A stretch of 64,000 bases of DNA from Calothrix sp. MO_167.B12 (GCA_030066045.1 JASJCJ010000009.1:1-64000), one strand, 5' to 3'. Counted from the stretch's first letter, positions 52,760-61,237 are shown. Numbers and translations are program-made. The notes: generated from the sequence alone by a model not told the origin.

Positions 52760-53260
52760 ATGGTAGATTGTCAAGGTACACCTGAACTAATTTTAATTGG
52801 TACGGGTACCGAGTTGAATCTCTGTGTAACTGCGGCTGAGAAGTTGGCAGGGGAAGGTAAGAAAGTGCGTGTGGTTCCATGCCTTCTTGGGAGTTGTTTG
52901 AAGGACAGGATGGAGCTTACAAGGAGTCTGTGTTACCTAAAGCTGTCACCCAAACGTTTATCAGTAGAAGCTGGTGTTGGCTTTGGCTGGCACAAGTATG
53001 TAGTGGACTGACACAGCTAAAATAGTGCAATAGGTGTAGGTTGGGTTGAAGAATGAAACCCAACACCAGTAAAGCTTTGTTGGGTTTCCCTATCGCTCAA
53101 CCCAACCTACATTTTGAGGCGTGTCAGTCCAGTAGGTACTGAAGGGGATACTGTGAGTATAGATCGCTTTGGTGCTTCTGCTCATGGTGGTACTTGTCTG
53201 GAGAAGTTTGGCTTTAGCGTTGATAATGTTTTGGCTAAGGCGAAGGCATTATTGGGTTAA
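52760..53260 (+). pseudogene. tkt: transketolase C-terminal pseudogene split by a mini-transposon
   Basis: It encodes the last ~120 residues of transketolase with damage. First comes DCQGTPELILIGTGTELNLC and EKLAGEGKKVRVV. A frameshift moves PSWELFEGQDGAYKESVLPKAV to a second frame, and a return shift gives RLSVEAGVGFGWHKYV. At 53004-53131 a mini-transposon is inserted. The gene then resumes GTEGDTVSIDRFGASAHGG and ends FSVDNVLAKAKALLG plus stop at 53258-53260. Two frameshifts and the insertion make it non-functional. A working tkt must lie elsewhere, since the enzyme is required in the Calvin cycle. Confidence 0.9.
53004..53131. mobile_element. mini-transposon inside the transketolase relic
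   Basis: Perfect 11-bp ends TGGACTGACAC and GTGTCAGTCCA enclose the GTAGGTTGGGTTG hairpin. GTAG occurs on each side (53000-53003 and 53132-53135). Deleting the element and one GTAG restores HKYVGTEGD. A TA duplication with slightly longer ends fits equally well. Confidence 0.92.
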
Positions 53261-53292
53261 TTTGCAACAGAATAATTTTATTTTCGTGCAAG

Positions 53293-53610
53293 ATGTCAGT
53301 TAAGAAATTGGAGGAGATTATGCAGGAAGTTTCAGGACAAAAAGATGTACTTCTACATCGCATATCGGGAATAGTGAATCATTTAATGCAGGAGGATAGC
53401 GTATATCATAATTTAGACAAAAATGAAATAATGCCAATATTTTCTCAGCTGTTAGATAAGGTGTCTCCAACACAATTAAATATGTTAGATGATGCAAAAC
53501 TGGCACAAAGGGTCAGAAAGATAATGGCTACACAGTTGATGTACCATCTGCTGGACGATTTTAGTCCAGAGCAAAAAGAAGTGTTTTTTGCTGCTGTAGA
53601 AGGGAGATAG
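53293..53610 (+). CDS. putative antitoxin partner of the downstream PIN toxin
   Basis: 105 aa, all-helical and acidic (MSVKKLEEIMQEVSGQKDVL, SQLLDKVSPTQLNMLDDAKL). I recognise no Pfam-style DNA-binding domain; it is not an obvious AbrB, RHH or Phd/YefM antitoxin. It ends 5 nt before the PIN-domain gene, which argues for a toxin-antitoxin pair. The evidence is position only. Confidence 0.6.
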   Translation: MSVKKLEEIMQEVSGQKDVLLHRISGIVNHLMQEDSVYHNLDKNEIMPIFSQLLDKVSPTQLNMLDDAKLAQRVRKIMATQLMYHLLDDFSPEQKEVFFAAVEGR

Positions 53611-53615
53611 TAATA

Positions 53616-54026
53616 GTGGGCTATCTGCTGGATACAAATATAGTCACGGCTATTGGAAAGAAGAATAAAAAAATTACAGACAGATTAAATGAGGTGGAAC
53701 TTCAGGGAGAAGAAGTTTTTATTAGTTGTATCACCTACTATGAAGTGAAACGAGGACTCTTAAGCACAAATGCTACGAGGCAGCTACTTGAATTTCATGA
53801 ATTCTGCCAAGAAGTTACAGTTTTATTTTTGGATGAAATAGAAATTATAGAAAAAGCCAGTGAAATTCATGCTGATTTAAAACGTAGGGGTAGACCAATA
53901 CAAGATGCAGATATTTTAATCGCAGCAACGGCAATTACATGCGGTTTAATTTTGGTTTCTAATGATTCTGATTTGCTGAGAGTGCAGGGGATTAATTTAG
54001 AAAATTGGCTGCAAATCGAATCTTGA
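53616..54026 (+). CDS. vapC: PIN-domain toxin (VapC-like ribonuclease)
   Basis: 136 aa. PIN active-site acidic residues are visible: Asp6 in MGYLLDTNIV, Glu in YYEVKRGLL (~43), Asp in RPIQDADILIAATA (~98) and the NDSDLLRV motif (~117). This is a full-length VapC-type endoribonuclease, probably tRNA- or rRNA-cleaving as in the family. The small protein 5 nt upstream is the natural candidate antitoxin. The start codon is GTG or, from translation, the frame's first Met codon at 53616; no alternative is needed. Confidence 0.88.
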   Translation: MGYLLDTNIVTAIGKKNKKITDRLNEVELQGEEVFISCITYYEVKRGLLSTNATRQLLEFHEFCQEVTVLFLDEIEIIEKASEIHADLKRRGRPIQDADILIAATAITCGLILVSNDSDLLRVQGINLENWLQIES

Positions 54027-54046
54027 ACAATGAAAAGCAGCTAAAA

Positions 54047-54874
54047 TTATATCGAAGGGAGTAAATTAAATTCGCCAAGATGTAACAATTGTCTAGCAAA
54101 TGGAGAACGTTCACAATTTGTGAATCCTAATTTTAAATAACGCCTCTTAAATTCTTGAAAACCTGGCTGATTATTGAGGATAATATAAGGCTCAATAAAG
54201 ACTTTAGAGTTTGCACCATATACGGCATAATCATAACCTAAAATATCAGACTGTTCGTATTCATAAGGTATAAAACGGCTTATCAAAAGATAAATTTTTT
54301 CATTTTTGAAAGGTTCTAGTTTATGCAATAAAGGATAATCTGCTATCTGATAATCTTTGTAAGAACCGGATGCTATTAGAAATATGGGGCGTTTGTCTTG
54401 AATAGCTCTGGTAAGCATTGGCAATTTACTTGTATTTATTGCCAGTTCATCCCCATCTTGACAATCAAAATGTAAACAGTAGCCTTCTTCTCTCACTTTA
54501 TGAATTTGAATATAAATTGGACCATGTGATGTTTGAATTTTCGTTTTATTTGGTACAGGTGTGTCATTTAGAGGAGGTTTATAGTAATCTTTAGCTTGAT
54601 TTTCCAATCTTTTTAACGCTTGTCCAAGGTCAAAAATCCTATTTAAAATATCCTCTGATAAACACCGATAGCGTATTACAGGTTTTTCAAAATTTTCAAA
54701 TTGTACTTGACGATGGTGACTAATATGACGTTTTTTTAAGTTACGTGAAAGACCAACATACATTACTGGACAAGACTTATTACCCACATAATAAATCCCT
54801 GGTTCTGATGGCATTTCCCTTCGCTGTGTATAGGGCAAAAATGGCATCTGCTTCCAGTTTAGATTCAACTTCAT
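54047..54874 (-). CDS. GIY-YIG nuclease-like protein
   Basis: 275 aa. N-terminal GIY-YIG motif: GIYYVGNKSCPVMYVGLSRN with the second half (YVG) and the following Arg in LKKRHISHHR. The conserved catalytic Glu is expected near residue ~65-75 (EDILNRIFDLGQALKRLENQ). The C-terminal ~150 residues are unfamiliar (GYCLHFDCQDGDELAINTSK, EKIYLLISRFIPYEYEQSDI). It is not UvrC or a homing intein by size and context; it may be a restriction or repair-type nuclease. It stands alone opposite the toxin pair. Confidence 0.8.
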   Translation of the reverse strand: MKLNLNWKQMPFLPYTQRREMPSEPGIYYVGNKSCPVMYVGLSRNLKKRHISHHRQVQFENFEKPVIRYRCLSEDILNRIFDLGQALKRLENQAKDYYKPPLNDTPVPNKTKIQTSHGPIYIQIHKVREEGYCLHFDCQDGDELAINTSKLPMLTRAIQDKRPIFLIASGSYKDYQIADYPLLHKLEPFKNEKIYLLISRFIPYEYEQSDILGYDYAVYGANSKVFIEPYIILNNQPGFQEFKRRYLKLGFTNCERSPFARQLLHLGEFNLLPSI

Positions 54875-55077
54875 AATATTTTATGATGCTAATTACAGAA
54901 CTATAATACTTGCATTAAAACCAGATTCTACATGAGTAAATATACTGAAAAAATACTCTTCATAAGTTGTTTTATCAAAGCCTGGATTTGCTGATTAAGA
55001 TCGGTGTTGCCACTTAAAGTTGACAATGTTATATTTAATGCAATAAATAATATTTTGTATGCAAGTGTATTTGATAA

Positions 55078-55968
55078 ATGTTCAGTTTTATATTTAGAGG
55101 TTTTACAAAAGATTTAGAACGTTCTTTAAATAAGAGTGCCACACATTTTACAGAAAAGAATCGCAAAGAATTAAGCAAGTTATTTGATAGCAAAATCTAT
55201 CCTCTTGCTGATAAATTGGACTACATAGCTAAAGCAAGGATGGAACAGACTTTAAATAATTTAGACGAATTAGAAAATAAAACTAAAAACGATATTCAAT
55301 ATTTGATTAATCATACTGACAAAAAGATTTATCAAAATCTTCAAGAAATTGATGCAATACGTCAAAAAATAATCAGAGATTTACGGGCTACTTTGGGAGA
55401 GACTGATTGTTATCTAGAGAATCGTATCAATCAAATTACATTATCAATTATGGAAGGGATATCTTCCATAGAAACTATCAAAAATAATACGTTCACACAA
55501 GCAATTATTTTAGAAGATAAATTATTTCAAGATGCCAATCAAATAATTGATAAACTTAACGAAATAATTGGTGGGGAAACTGAAATAATTAGAAATGAAT
55601 TAAAAAAGATTTTAGCTCATTCTTTACCCAATCCATTTGATAAATGTAGGCGGGCACTCAAGTTAGAACTAAAACCAGGTATGATGTTATCTGATATTGA
55701 ATTATATAGATTAACTGAGTGCTATGAATTGAATAAACTTGATGAAAATACTCAGATAGATGAAGTTTTACAAATTTATGGGCAATTGCAACTGAATGCC
55801 ACAAGAATGGCTTATTTAGCTAGAAATTCGCCAGAATTGAAACGTCAAGCAGTTGCAGATTGGATCAACTATGGAATGTTGTGTGATTTTTGGCGAAATA
55901 CGGTCAACAACTATGAATTAGACGGTAATAAAGAAAATATCTTATTGTTATCGGAAACATCACAATAA
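55078..55968 (+). CDS. coiled-coil protein of unknown function
   Basis: 296 aa. Residues ~15-190 are charged, coiled-coil helix (SATHFTEKNRKELSKLFDSK, RMEQTLNNLDELENKTKNDI). The C-terminal ~100 residues look globular (CRRALKLELKPGMMLSDIEL, LQLNATRMAYLARNSPELKR). No signal peptide or membrane helix. It is followed at 42 nt by another coiled-coil gene; the two may be an operon. I recognise no family. Confidence 0.7.
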   Translation: MFSFIFRGFTKDLERSLNKSATHFTEKNRKELSKLFDSKIYPLADKLDYIAKARMEQTLNNLDELENKTKNDIQYLINHTDKKIYQNLQEIDAIRQKIIRDLRATLGETDCYLENRINQITLSIMEGISSIETIKNNTFTQAIILEDKLFQDANQIIDKLNEIIGGETEIIRNELKKILAHSLPNPFDKCRRALKLELKPGMMLSDIELYRLTECYELNKLDENTQIDEVLQIYGQLQLNATRMAYLARNSPELKRQAVADWINYGMLCDFWRNTVNNYELDGNKENILLLSETSQ

Positions 55969-56009
55969 ATAGTATTTAAAAAAGTAGCTAAATATTGATT
56001 ATTAAGATT

Positions 56010-56600
56010 ATGACAACAAGTAATAAAAAAACACCATTAGGCTATTTTGAAAAAGCGATCGCAGAACTCAGAGATACTCAACAAGAGTTACAAGCGGAGT
56101 TAGAAGAGTTGAGAAAATTTAAACAAAATTATGTCCAATTAGCAGAAAAATTAGAATCTACAACTCAAGAATTGCAAGCTGTAAAAGCTGAATTAGAAAA
56201 TATCAAAACAAACTCGCAACAAACCAATAAACAAATAGAAGAAGTAGAACATCAAAATCAACAAAATATTGATGCTGTGAAAACTGGGATTGAAAATGGT
56301 TCCATTGTTGCTCAAAAAGCTGTAATGCTCAGGGGTGTAGATAATGAACATTGGATGGGATTTTGTAAACTAGATGCAGTCAATCATCATTGTTTACGAG
56401 TATGGAAAAGCAGCGATAACACTTGGCATGATGATATTAGAGTCAAAGCATCATTTTTCTTACGTGCTAGAGATAACCACCATTGGATGGGGTGTGTAGG
56501 TGAACATCACAGTTATGATGTGTTTCGAGTTTGGAAATCGGATAATAGTTGGCAATCAAGTATTCGAGTGAGAGCGGCACGTCATATATACAAAGGTTGA
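56010..56600 (+). CDS. coiled-coil protein with two HWMG/VWKS repeats
   Basis: 196 aa from ATG 56010 (a TTG at 55995 adds 5 residues). Residues ~10-95 are a coiled coil (QQELQAELEELRKFKQNYVQ, LAEKLESTTQELQAVKAELE). The C-terminal half holds two similar units: GVDNEHWMGFCKL...LRVWKSSDNTWHDDIRVKA and ARDNHHWMGCVGE...FRVWKSDNSWQSSIRVRA. The spaced Trp residues suggest a small ligand- or surface-binding domain. It lies immediately left of the tRNA-attachment site. Function unknown. Confidence 0.68.
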   Translation: MTTSNKKTPLGYFEKAIAELRDTQQELQAELEELRKFKQNYVQLAEKLESTTQELQAVKAELENIKTNSQQTNKQIEEVEHQNQQNIDAVKTGIENGSIVAQKAVMLRGVDNEHWMGFCKLDAVNHHCLRVWKSSDNTWHDDIRVKASFFLRARDNHHWMGCVGEHHSYDVFRVWKSDNSWQSSIRVRAARHIYKG

Positions 56601-56602
56601 TT

Positions 56603-56717
56603 TTAGGGACTTCCAAGAAATAAATTATCCCACATTGTAGGGGCGGGGTTACCCCGCCCCTACGAATCATACGATTGGTAAAATGACTTTGGGATATTTT
56701 TTAATCTGGAAGTCCCT
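56603..56717. mobile_element. mini-transposon with AGGGACTTCCA ends
   Basis: Perfect 11-bp ends AGGGACTTCCA (56603-56613) and TGGAAGTCCCT (56707-56717) enclose a 12-bp GTAGGGGCGGGG/CCCCGCCCCTAC hairpin (56635-56661). Confidence 0.88.
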
Positions 56718-56731
56718 TATATAAAAATACA

Positions 56732-56842
56732 GGCGTTGCTGATTTGAAGTATGAAATTAAAAAATGAATTACTTAAAACTCTTACTCTCTGCGCCTCTGC
56801 GACTCTGCGTGAGATAAATTCATACCTGAATTCAGCAACGCC
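56732..56842. mobile_element. GGCRTTGC-ended mini-transposon with 8-bp duplication
   Basis: 111 bp from GGCGTTGCTGATTTG to TTCAGCAACGCC, flanked by perfect AAAATACA repeats (56724-56731 and 56843-56850). The region 56601-57042 otherwise holds only the tRNA fragment. Confidence 0.92.
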
Positions 56843-56941
56843 AAAATACAAACCTCATACGATCGCACAAATCTATCAGCGATCGCCAACTGTACACTAC
56901 TTTAAGGTAAGCTGTAAACTAAATTATTCAAAAACGGGACA

Positions 56942-56966
56942 TGGGCGGTACAGGACTCGAACCTGC
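56942..56966 (-). other. 3' end of a tRNA gene: attachment site of the integrated element
   Basis: Read leftward, GCAGG TTCGAGT CCTGT makes a T-arm (one G-T pair), followed by ACCGCCC (the 3' acceptor strand) and A. The matching 5' acceptor strand (GGGCGGT), D-arm and anticodon arm are absent on the right, where the integrase gene begins. This is the usual footprint left when an element integrates into a tRNA 3' end; the complete tRNA should lie at the far side of the element. A complete tRNA with this acceptor was not seen in the window. Confidence 0.8.
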
Positions 56967-57042
56967 TCTTAACCTTAAAACCCTTGAAATCACGTTGTTT
57001 TTCATTCACTCATCAACCTATATATTTTGCAATGAGTGAAAA

Positions 57043-58437
57043 ATGAGGGAAAATCCAACAGTTGGGGGAACTGGTAATTATGAGAGTTTTGAGGATTTAC
57101 TGATTACTTTCAAGGCAGTCTCAAAAAGACTTCCGAAGGGAGTACGCCTAAAAAGAGAAAGAAATAAATATTTGCAATTCCAGATTACCATGCCCGGAAC
57201 TGGAAACCGTAAAAGCAAGCCTACAGGAGAGTCTTTTACCGATACTGGAATTTACGCTGCACTGGATAAGGCTTGGAAAATTCGTAAGTCTTTAGATGAA
57301 TTTACTGGAGAAACTGAATTCTGGGAATGGTATGACAAAGAAATATTAGGTAAAAATATTCTTGTAGATGACAGAATTACATACAGAGAAATTTTTGAAA
57401 AAATAGAGCAAGAATATTGGGAGGGTAGGAATAAAAACACTGGGCGCGAACGCGATAGAAATCTTGCAAATGACAATGCAAGCATTGGAGATTACTATGG
57501 TTTTTTATTCAGAAAATTTCCTAATTGGGATAAGCAGCCAAACTGGGAAGAAATAAAAACTGTACTTTTTACTTGGGAGCAAGGCACTAAAACTTTCAAG
57601 GATAGATATACTGTAATTAAAAAAATTTGCAGTTATTGTCCTAACTCAGATAAACTCCTAGGACTTTTAGCTGAAATTGATGGCAGACAAACAAAGTTTA
57701 GAAATCATCAATCTATTAGCTTAAACCAGTTTCTTGAATGGAGACAACGAACTCTTGATAATGCTCCAACTAATAGTCAATTAGAAATTAGAGAAAAATG
57801 GTTATGGGTTTGTTCAATGTGCGTGGTCTATGGATTGCGACCTAGTGAAATTGCAGCAGCTTTAAATCTCACTAAACCATACACGAAAGACAATCTAACT
57901 ATTCCAGCTTTGAGCAAAAAAGATAACAAATATTTGTTATTAGTCTTAGGAGATAAAACCTATTTTGGAACAACAATCAAAACTGGGAGTAGAGTTTGTA
58001 GACCATTGGTTAATGATAAAAAATTAATTGAAGAATTACAAATTCAAGTCCCTAAACTTCCACTATATGAACCAAGCTCTGAAAATCATGAAAGTATAGT
58101 TAGAGGATTTTCTAAGCAAATAGCTCAAAGAATAAAATCATGGAAATGTCCAGTCACACAAGTTTATGCTTTTAGATATCTAGGAAATCATCTTGGCGAA
58201 CTACATGGAATTCCTCAAGAAATTAGGTCTAGAAGCTTAGGTCACACTAATGCTGTAAATGATTTATTCTACAGAAAGCATACTAATTTTGAAACTTCAG
58301 TAGACTTGCTTACCAAACATGCAAAGCAACCACTTGATTACCAAACAGCTTGTAACCAATTGCAAGATTTAGGTTTTGACCTAAATGATAATAGCGTCAG
58401 AGCTATTTTAAGAGTAATATATCAATTAGAAAAGTAG
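57043..58437 (+). CDS. int: tyrosine recombinase (integrase) of the tRNA-integrated element
   Basis: 464 aa. The C-terminal catalytic domain shows the first Arg in YGLRPSEIAAAL, an Arg in VYAFRYLGNHLG where most recombinases have HxxR (here a Tyr replaces the His), then GHTNAVNDLFYRKH with the second His and the candidate nucleophile Tyr. The N-terminal ~200 residues contain a charged, DNA-binding-type region (RGVRLKRERNKYLQFQITMP is similar in style to SAM-like/AP2-like integrase arms). It starts 77 nt from the tRNA fragment and reads away from it, the classic position. A terminator follows at 58453. Confidence 0.88.
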   Translation: MRENPTVGGTGNYESFEDLLITFKAVSKRLPKGVRLKRERNKYLQFQITMPGTGNRKSKPTGESFTDTGIYAALDKAWKIRKSLDEFTGETEFWEWYDKEILGKNILVDDRITYREIFEKIEQEYWEGRNKNTGRERDRNLANDNASIGDYYGFLFRKFPNWDKQPNWEEIKTVLFTWEQGTKTFKDRYTVIKKICSYCPNSDKLLGLLAEIDGRQTKFRNHQSISLNQFLEWRQRTLDNAPTNSQLEIREKWLWVCSMCVVYGLRPSEIAAALNLTKPYTKDNLTIPALSKKDNKYLLLVLGDKTYFGTTIKTGSRVCRPLVNDKKLIEELQIQVPKLPLYEPSSENHESIVRGFSKQIAQRIKSWKCPVTQVYAFRYLGNHLGELHGIPQEIRSRSLGHTNAVNDLFYRKHTNFETSVDLLTKHAKQPLDYQTACNQLQDLGFDLNDNSVRAILRVIYQLEK

Positions 58438-58452
58438 TTCTCGTTTGGAAGC

Positions 58453-58482
58453 AACCCCCTTTATTACCCAAGGGGGTTTTTC
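58453..58482 (+). terminator. intrinsic terminator of the integrase gene
   Basis: A stem AACCCCCTT/AAGGGGGTT with loop TATTACCC, followed by TTTC, begins 16 nt after the stop codon. Confidence 0.88.
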
Positions 58483-58551
58483 TTCTTTAAACCTAAGTTT
58501 TAAGCAATTCAAACCCTGAAACACTGATTCTTTCGTTCCATAAAGAGTTTA

Positions 58552-58623
58552 AGAGAGTATATAAAAAATACTATTAATAATTACTAATAGTAATTACTAA
58601 TAGTATAAAAAATATAAGCTCTA
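58552..58623. repeat. ~72 bp AT-rich palindromic direct repeat, copy 1
   Basis: GAGAGT is followed by a core with ACTATTAATAATTACTAATA twice in degenerate form and the tail AAAATATAAGCTCT. It matches 62361-62432 closely; both contain overlapping ACTATTA/TAATAGT palindromes. Confidence 0.85.
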
Positions 58624-58632
58624 ACACTAAAC

Positions 58633-58667
58633 ACAAAAAAGCGGTAGAACCCATTTTGCTACCGCTT
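58633..58667 (-). terminator. leftward intrinsic terminator after the coiled-coil gene
   Basis: Read leftward, a 9-bp stem AAGCGGTAG/CTACCGCTT with an 11-nt loop is followed by a T-run. It lies ~200 nt downstream of the 788 aa gene's stop. Confidence 0.8.
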
Positions 58668-58870
58668 ATTTCCATCTCCTCAGAAAATATAGGAATTAAC
58701 TTTTTAATTATATCAAGATTAATTATTCATTAGCAAAACTCCTTGAATTTAAGCTTAGGTGTCTAATGAACATTAAATTTTTTTGAATTTGATTTGCTTT
58801 TTTGCTTATCCATAGTATTTGTATAATTTGAAGAATAACCAAGCAAATTTCTAAAAACAATAAAAGTTCT

Positions 58871-61237
58871 CTAGCCATCAGTTTTTGAAATATCAGCATC
58901 TGTCACATTTGATTTCAATTGTGACAGATTTTTATTTGTATTAGCTTCAGTAGATATACTGCCTTGAGACTTCTTAAGACTTTCTTCAAATTCTTTCTTG
59001 GATTGTTTAAGTTGTTCTACATTATCTTTAACTGATTGAACTGTTCCAATAATTGAATTAAAGTTTGAAATTTTATCGTCAACTTCATTTATTCCATTAA
59101 TAACAGCATCCCATTTTTTTTGTTTAGCTGATGCAGCATTGTTTTTCTCTGACATCCAATCAAAAGCATTTTCATAAATTGCACCAGCTTTTTTTAAAGC
59201 GTTCCCAATCTTTCCAGTATTGTTAGCTGTTAATTCTCCTAATTGTCTAGCAGAGTCAAACATTCCTTGAACATCATCTAATAGATTAGTTGCAGATTGA
59301 TAAATTCTATTAGCTTTAGATAAAGTTTGATAAAAGTTTTCTACAACTGTTGCACCAAATAATTTTTTCAAAGCGTCATTAAATATTTGACCTACAAAAC
59401 CACCAGTAGAAATATTATTCCCATCTTTATCTTTTATATTTATTCCAATTAAATTTGCACCAGCATCAAATGTAGCTGTTAAAGTTTGAACAACATTACT
59501 AGACAGCATTGCTGCATTATGCAAATTAGTTAAAAGATTAAGAATATTAAATGCTCTATCCGTTGCAAGTATGTCAAACATTGATGATGTTCTTGCAAGT
59601 AAAATATTTACACGAGCTAAAATAACTGAATTTAAACCACTATTGATTGCTCCTGCACCTGCTGAAATTGAATTTAATAAATTTTTGTTAGCTAATTTTC
59701 TATCTCTTGAAATATCATTTCTGAACTTACTGGTACATTTAGATTTATTTAAAGTTGAGCAAGTTCCCTCTCCAACTTTATCTACAAAATCTTTTCCTAC
59801 AGGAATAGCTGCAACACCTGCTGCTATAGGAGTAATTAATCCAACTAAATTATTTTGATTTTTATCTACTTTTTTTAGCAAATCTTTAAATTCTTTGTCC
59901 ATATCATTCACTCTTTTATTTAATCTATTTACTTTAGTTTCTGCTACTGCTGCACTAATAGAAGCTGATGACGAAGTTATCTTAGCTTTGTCTAAACTAG
60001 ATTGTATTTTAGAGACATCTGCACTAACGTTTTGAGTTATACGTCGAATATTATTTATTGTTGTATTTTTAATTGTTGTTTTATTTACATTTTGAATATT
60101 TTTATTTAATCCTTTTTTTAATGATGAAGTTAATTTTTCTAGGTTTGTGATTCTACTAGAAAGTGTTGGAATAGAAATAGCAACATTAGTTGCAATATTT
60201 TGAGCATTAGTAGCTACATTTAAAGCAGTACCTGCAAAGTCTTGAGCATCACTTGCTTGATTTAATGCTTTAGTTGCAATACTTTGAGCAGCATTAGCTG
60301 TATTTAATGCTTTAGTTGAATTATTAAATGCATTATTAGATGTGATATTCGCATTATTAGCCATCGTTTGTGCTGAGGATGCAATTGTTGCAGCATTGTC
60401 AGCGGTATTTTTTGCATTAGAAGATATAGCAATGGCATTTTGTGCTGTTGTATTTGCCCTTGAAGAATTTTGAATTGCTTCCTCAGATTTCGTGATTGCT
60501 TTTTGCGCTGTTTCTTGCGCTTTTTTGCTTTCTTGTTGTGCGGTTTGTGCAATTTTACTTGTTTTAAGTATATTTTTTACATTATTATTCACTTCTATTT
60601 CAAGTGAATTTATTGATGATGAATTATTCTCAACTTTTTTATTTATTACTCCAACTTGATTGCCTAAACTTTTAATTCTTGAACGATTAGATTGAATTAA
60701 GCTAAAACTTTTAGTTAAATCTGTACTTAATCTATCAGTAACTTTTTCTGCTGCATTAAATCTACTTTCAGAAAGTTTTAAAACTGCAACTGAAGCTGCT
60801 AAACCTGATAAAATTCCTGCAATTCCTGCAACTCTTGAAACCGCTGCTTTAGAAGCAGTTGCAGCACTACTTGCTTGAAATAAAGCTTTACCAACTTTTG
60901 CTTTATTGGAATTAACTAAAGCAGAAATACCACTAATTTTATTTTTTGCAAAAATCAAGTCTTTAGTTAAAGCTTGTTGTGCAGTTTTTAAAGGGCTAAT
61001 TTGTGTAAGAACAATTCCACCTACAATAGGTGTAATTAATCCTGGCAACAATGGAGTGATAATATTTTTAGCTTTTTCAGAAGCTTTATCTATTATTGAT
61101 TTTTCATTAACTTTTGGAATTCTTTTTATTTCTTGTTTTAATTGATTTATTTGTCTTTGTAAGTCTTTGCAGCAATTACATTTATTTGAACATCGATTAG
61201 CTTGCTGTAAATCTGAAATTATAGTTGAAGTAGTCAT
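58871..61237 (-). CDS. 788 aa Ala/Asn-rich coiled-coil protein with hydrophobic segments (structural-type)
   Basis: No recognised family. Residues ~20-35 hold a Cys cluster (NRCSNKCNCCKDLQ). Hydrophobic Gly-rich stretches occur at ~50-75 (LLPGLITPIVGGIVLTQISP), ~130-150 (VAGIAGILSGLAASVAVLKL) and ~490 (LVGLITPIAAGVAAIPVG). Residues ~220-380 are a regular coiled coil rich in Ala, Asn and Thr (SRANTTAQNAIAISSNAKNT, ALNTANAAQSIATKALNQAS). Such composition is typical of phage tape-measure, fibre or adhesin proteins, but no homologue is identified. It starts 3 nt after the stop of the Cys-rich gene, in a tight operon. The codon use is AT-rich, unlike the left flank. Confidence 0.7.
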   Translation of the reverse strand: MTTSTIISDLQQANRCSNKCNCCKDLQRQINQLKQEIKRIPKVNEKSIIDKASEKAKNIITPLLPGLITPIVGGIVLTQISPLKTAQQALTKDLIFAKNKISGISALVNSNKAKVGKALFQASSAATASKAAVSRVAGIAGILSGLAASVAVLKLSESRFNAAEKVTDRLSTDLTKSFSLIQSNRSRIKSLGNQVGVINKKVENNSSSINSLEIEVNNNVKNILKTSKIAQTAQQESKKAQETAQKAITKSEEAIQNSSRANTTAQNAIAISSNAKNTADNAATIASSAQTMANNANITSNNAFNNSTKALNTANAAQSIATKALNQASDAQDFAGTALNVATNAQNIATNVAISIPTLSSRITNLEKLTSSLKKGLNKNIQNVNKTTIKNTTINNIRRITQNVSADVSKIQSSLDKAKITSSSASISAAVAETKVNRLNKRVNDMDKEFKDLLKKVDKNQNNLVGLITPIAAGVAAIPVGKDFVDKVGEGTCSTLNKSKCTSKFRNDISRDRKLANKNLLNSISAGAGAINSGLNSVILARVNILLARTSSMFDILATDRAFNILNLLTNLHNAAMLSSNVVQTLTATFDAGANLIGINIKDKDGNNISTGGFVGQIFNDALKKLFGATVVENFYQTLSKANRIYQSATNLLDDVQGMFDSARQLGELTANNTGKIGNALKKAGAIYENAFDWMSEKNNAASAKQKKWDAVINGINEVDDKISNFNSIIGTVQSVKDNVEQLKQSKKEFEESLKKSQGSISTEANTNKNLSQLKSNVTDADISKTDG

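Noticed and set aside
56942-57020. complete tRNA gene
   Set aside because: Only the T-arm and 3' acceptor strand are present; no GGGCGGT 5' strand or anticodon arm can be folded.
58552-58623. AT-rich repeat considered as a CRISPR or iteron array
   Set aside because: Only two copies ~3.8 kb apart and no regular spacers; kept as a direct repeat instead.
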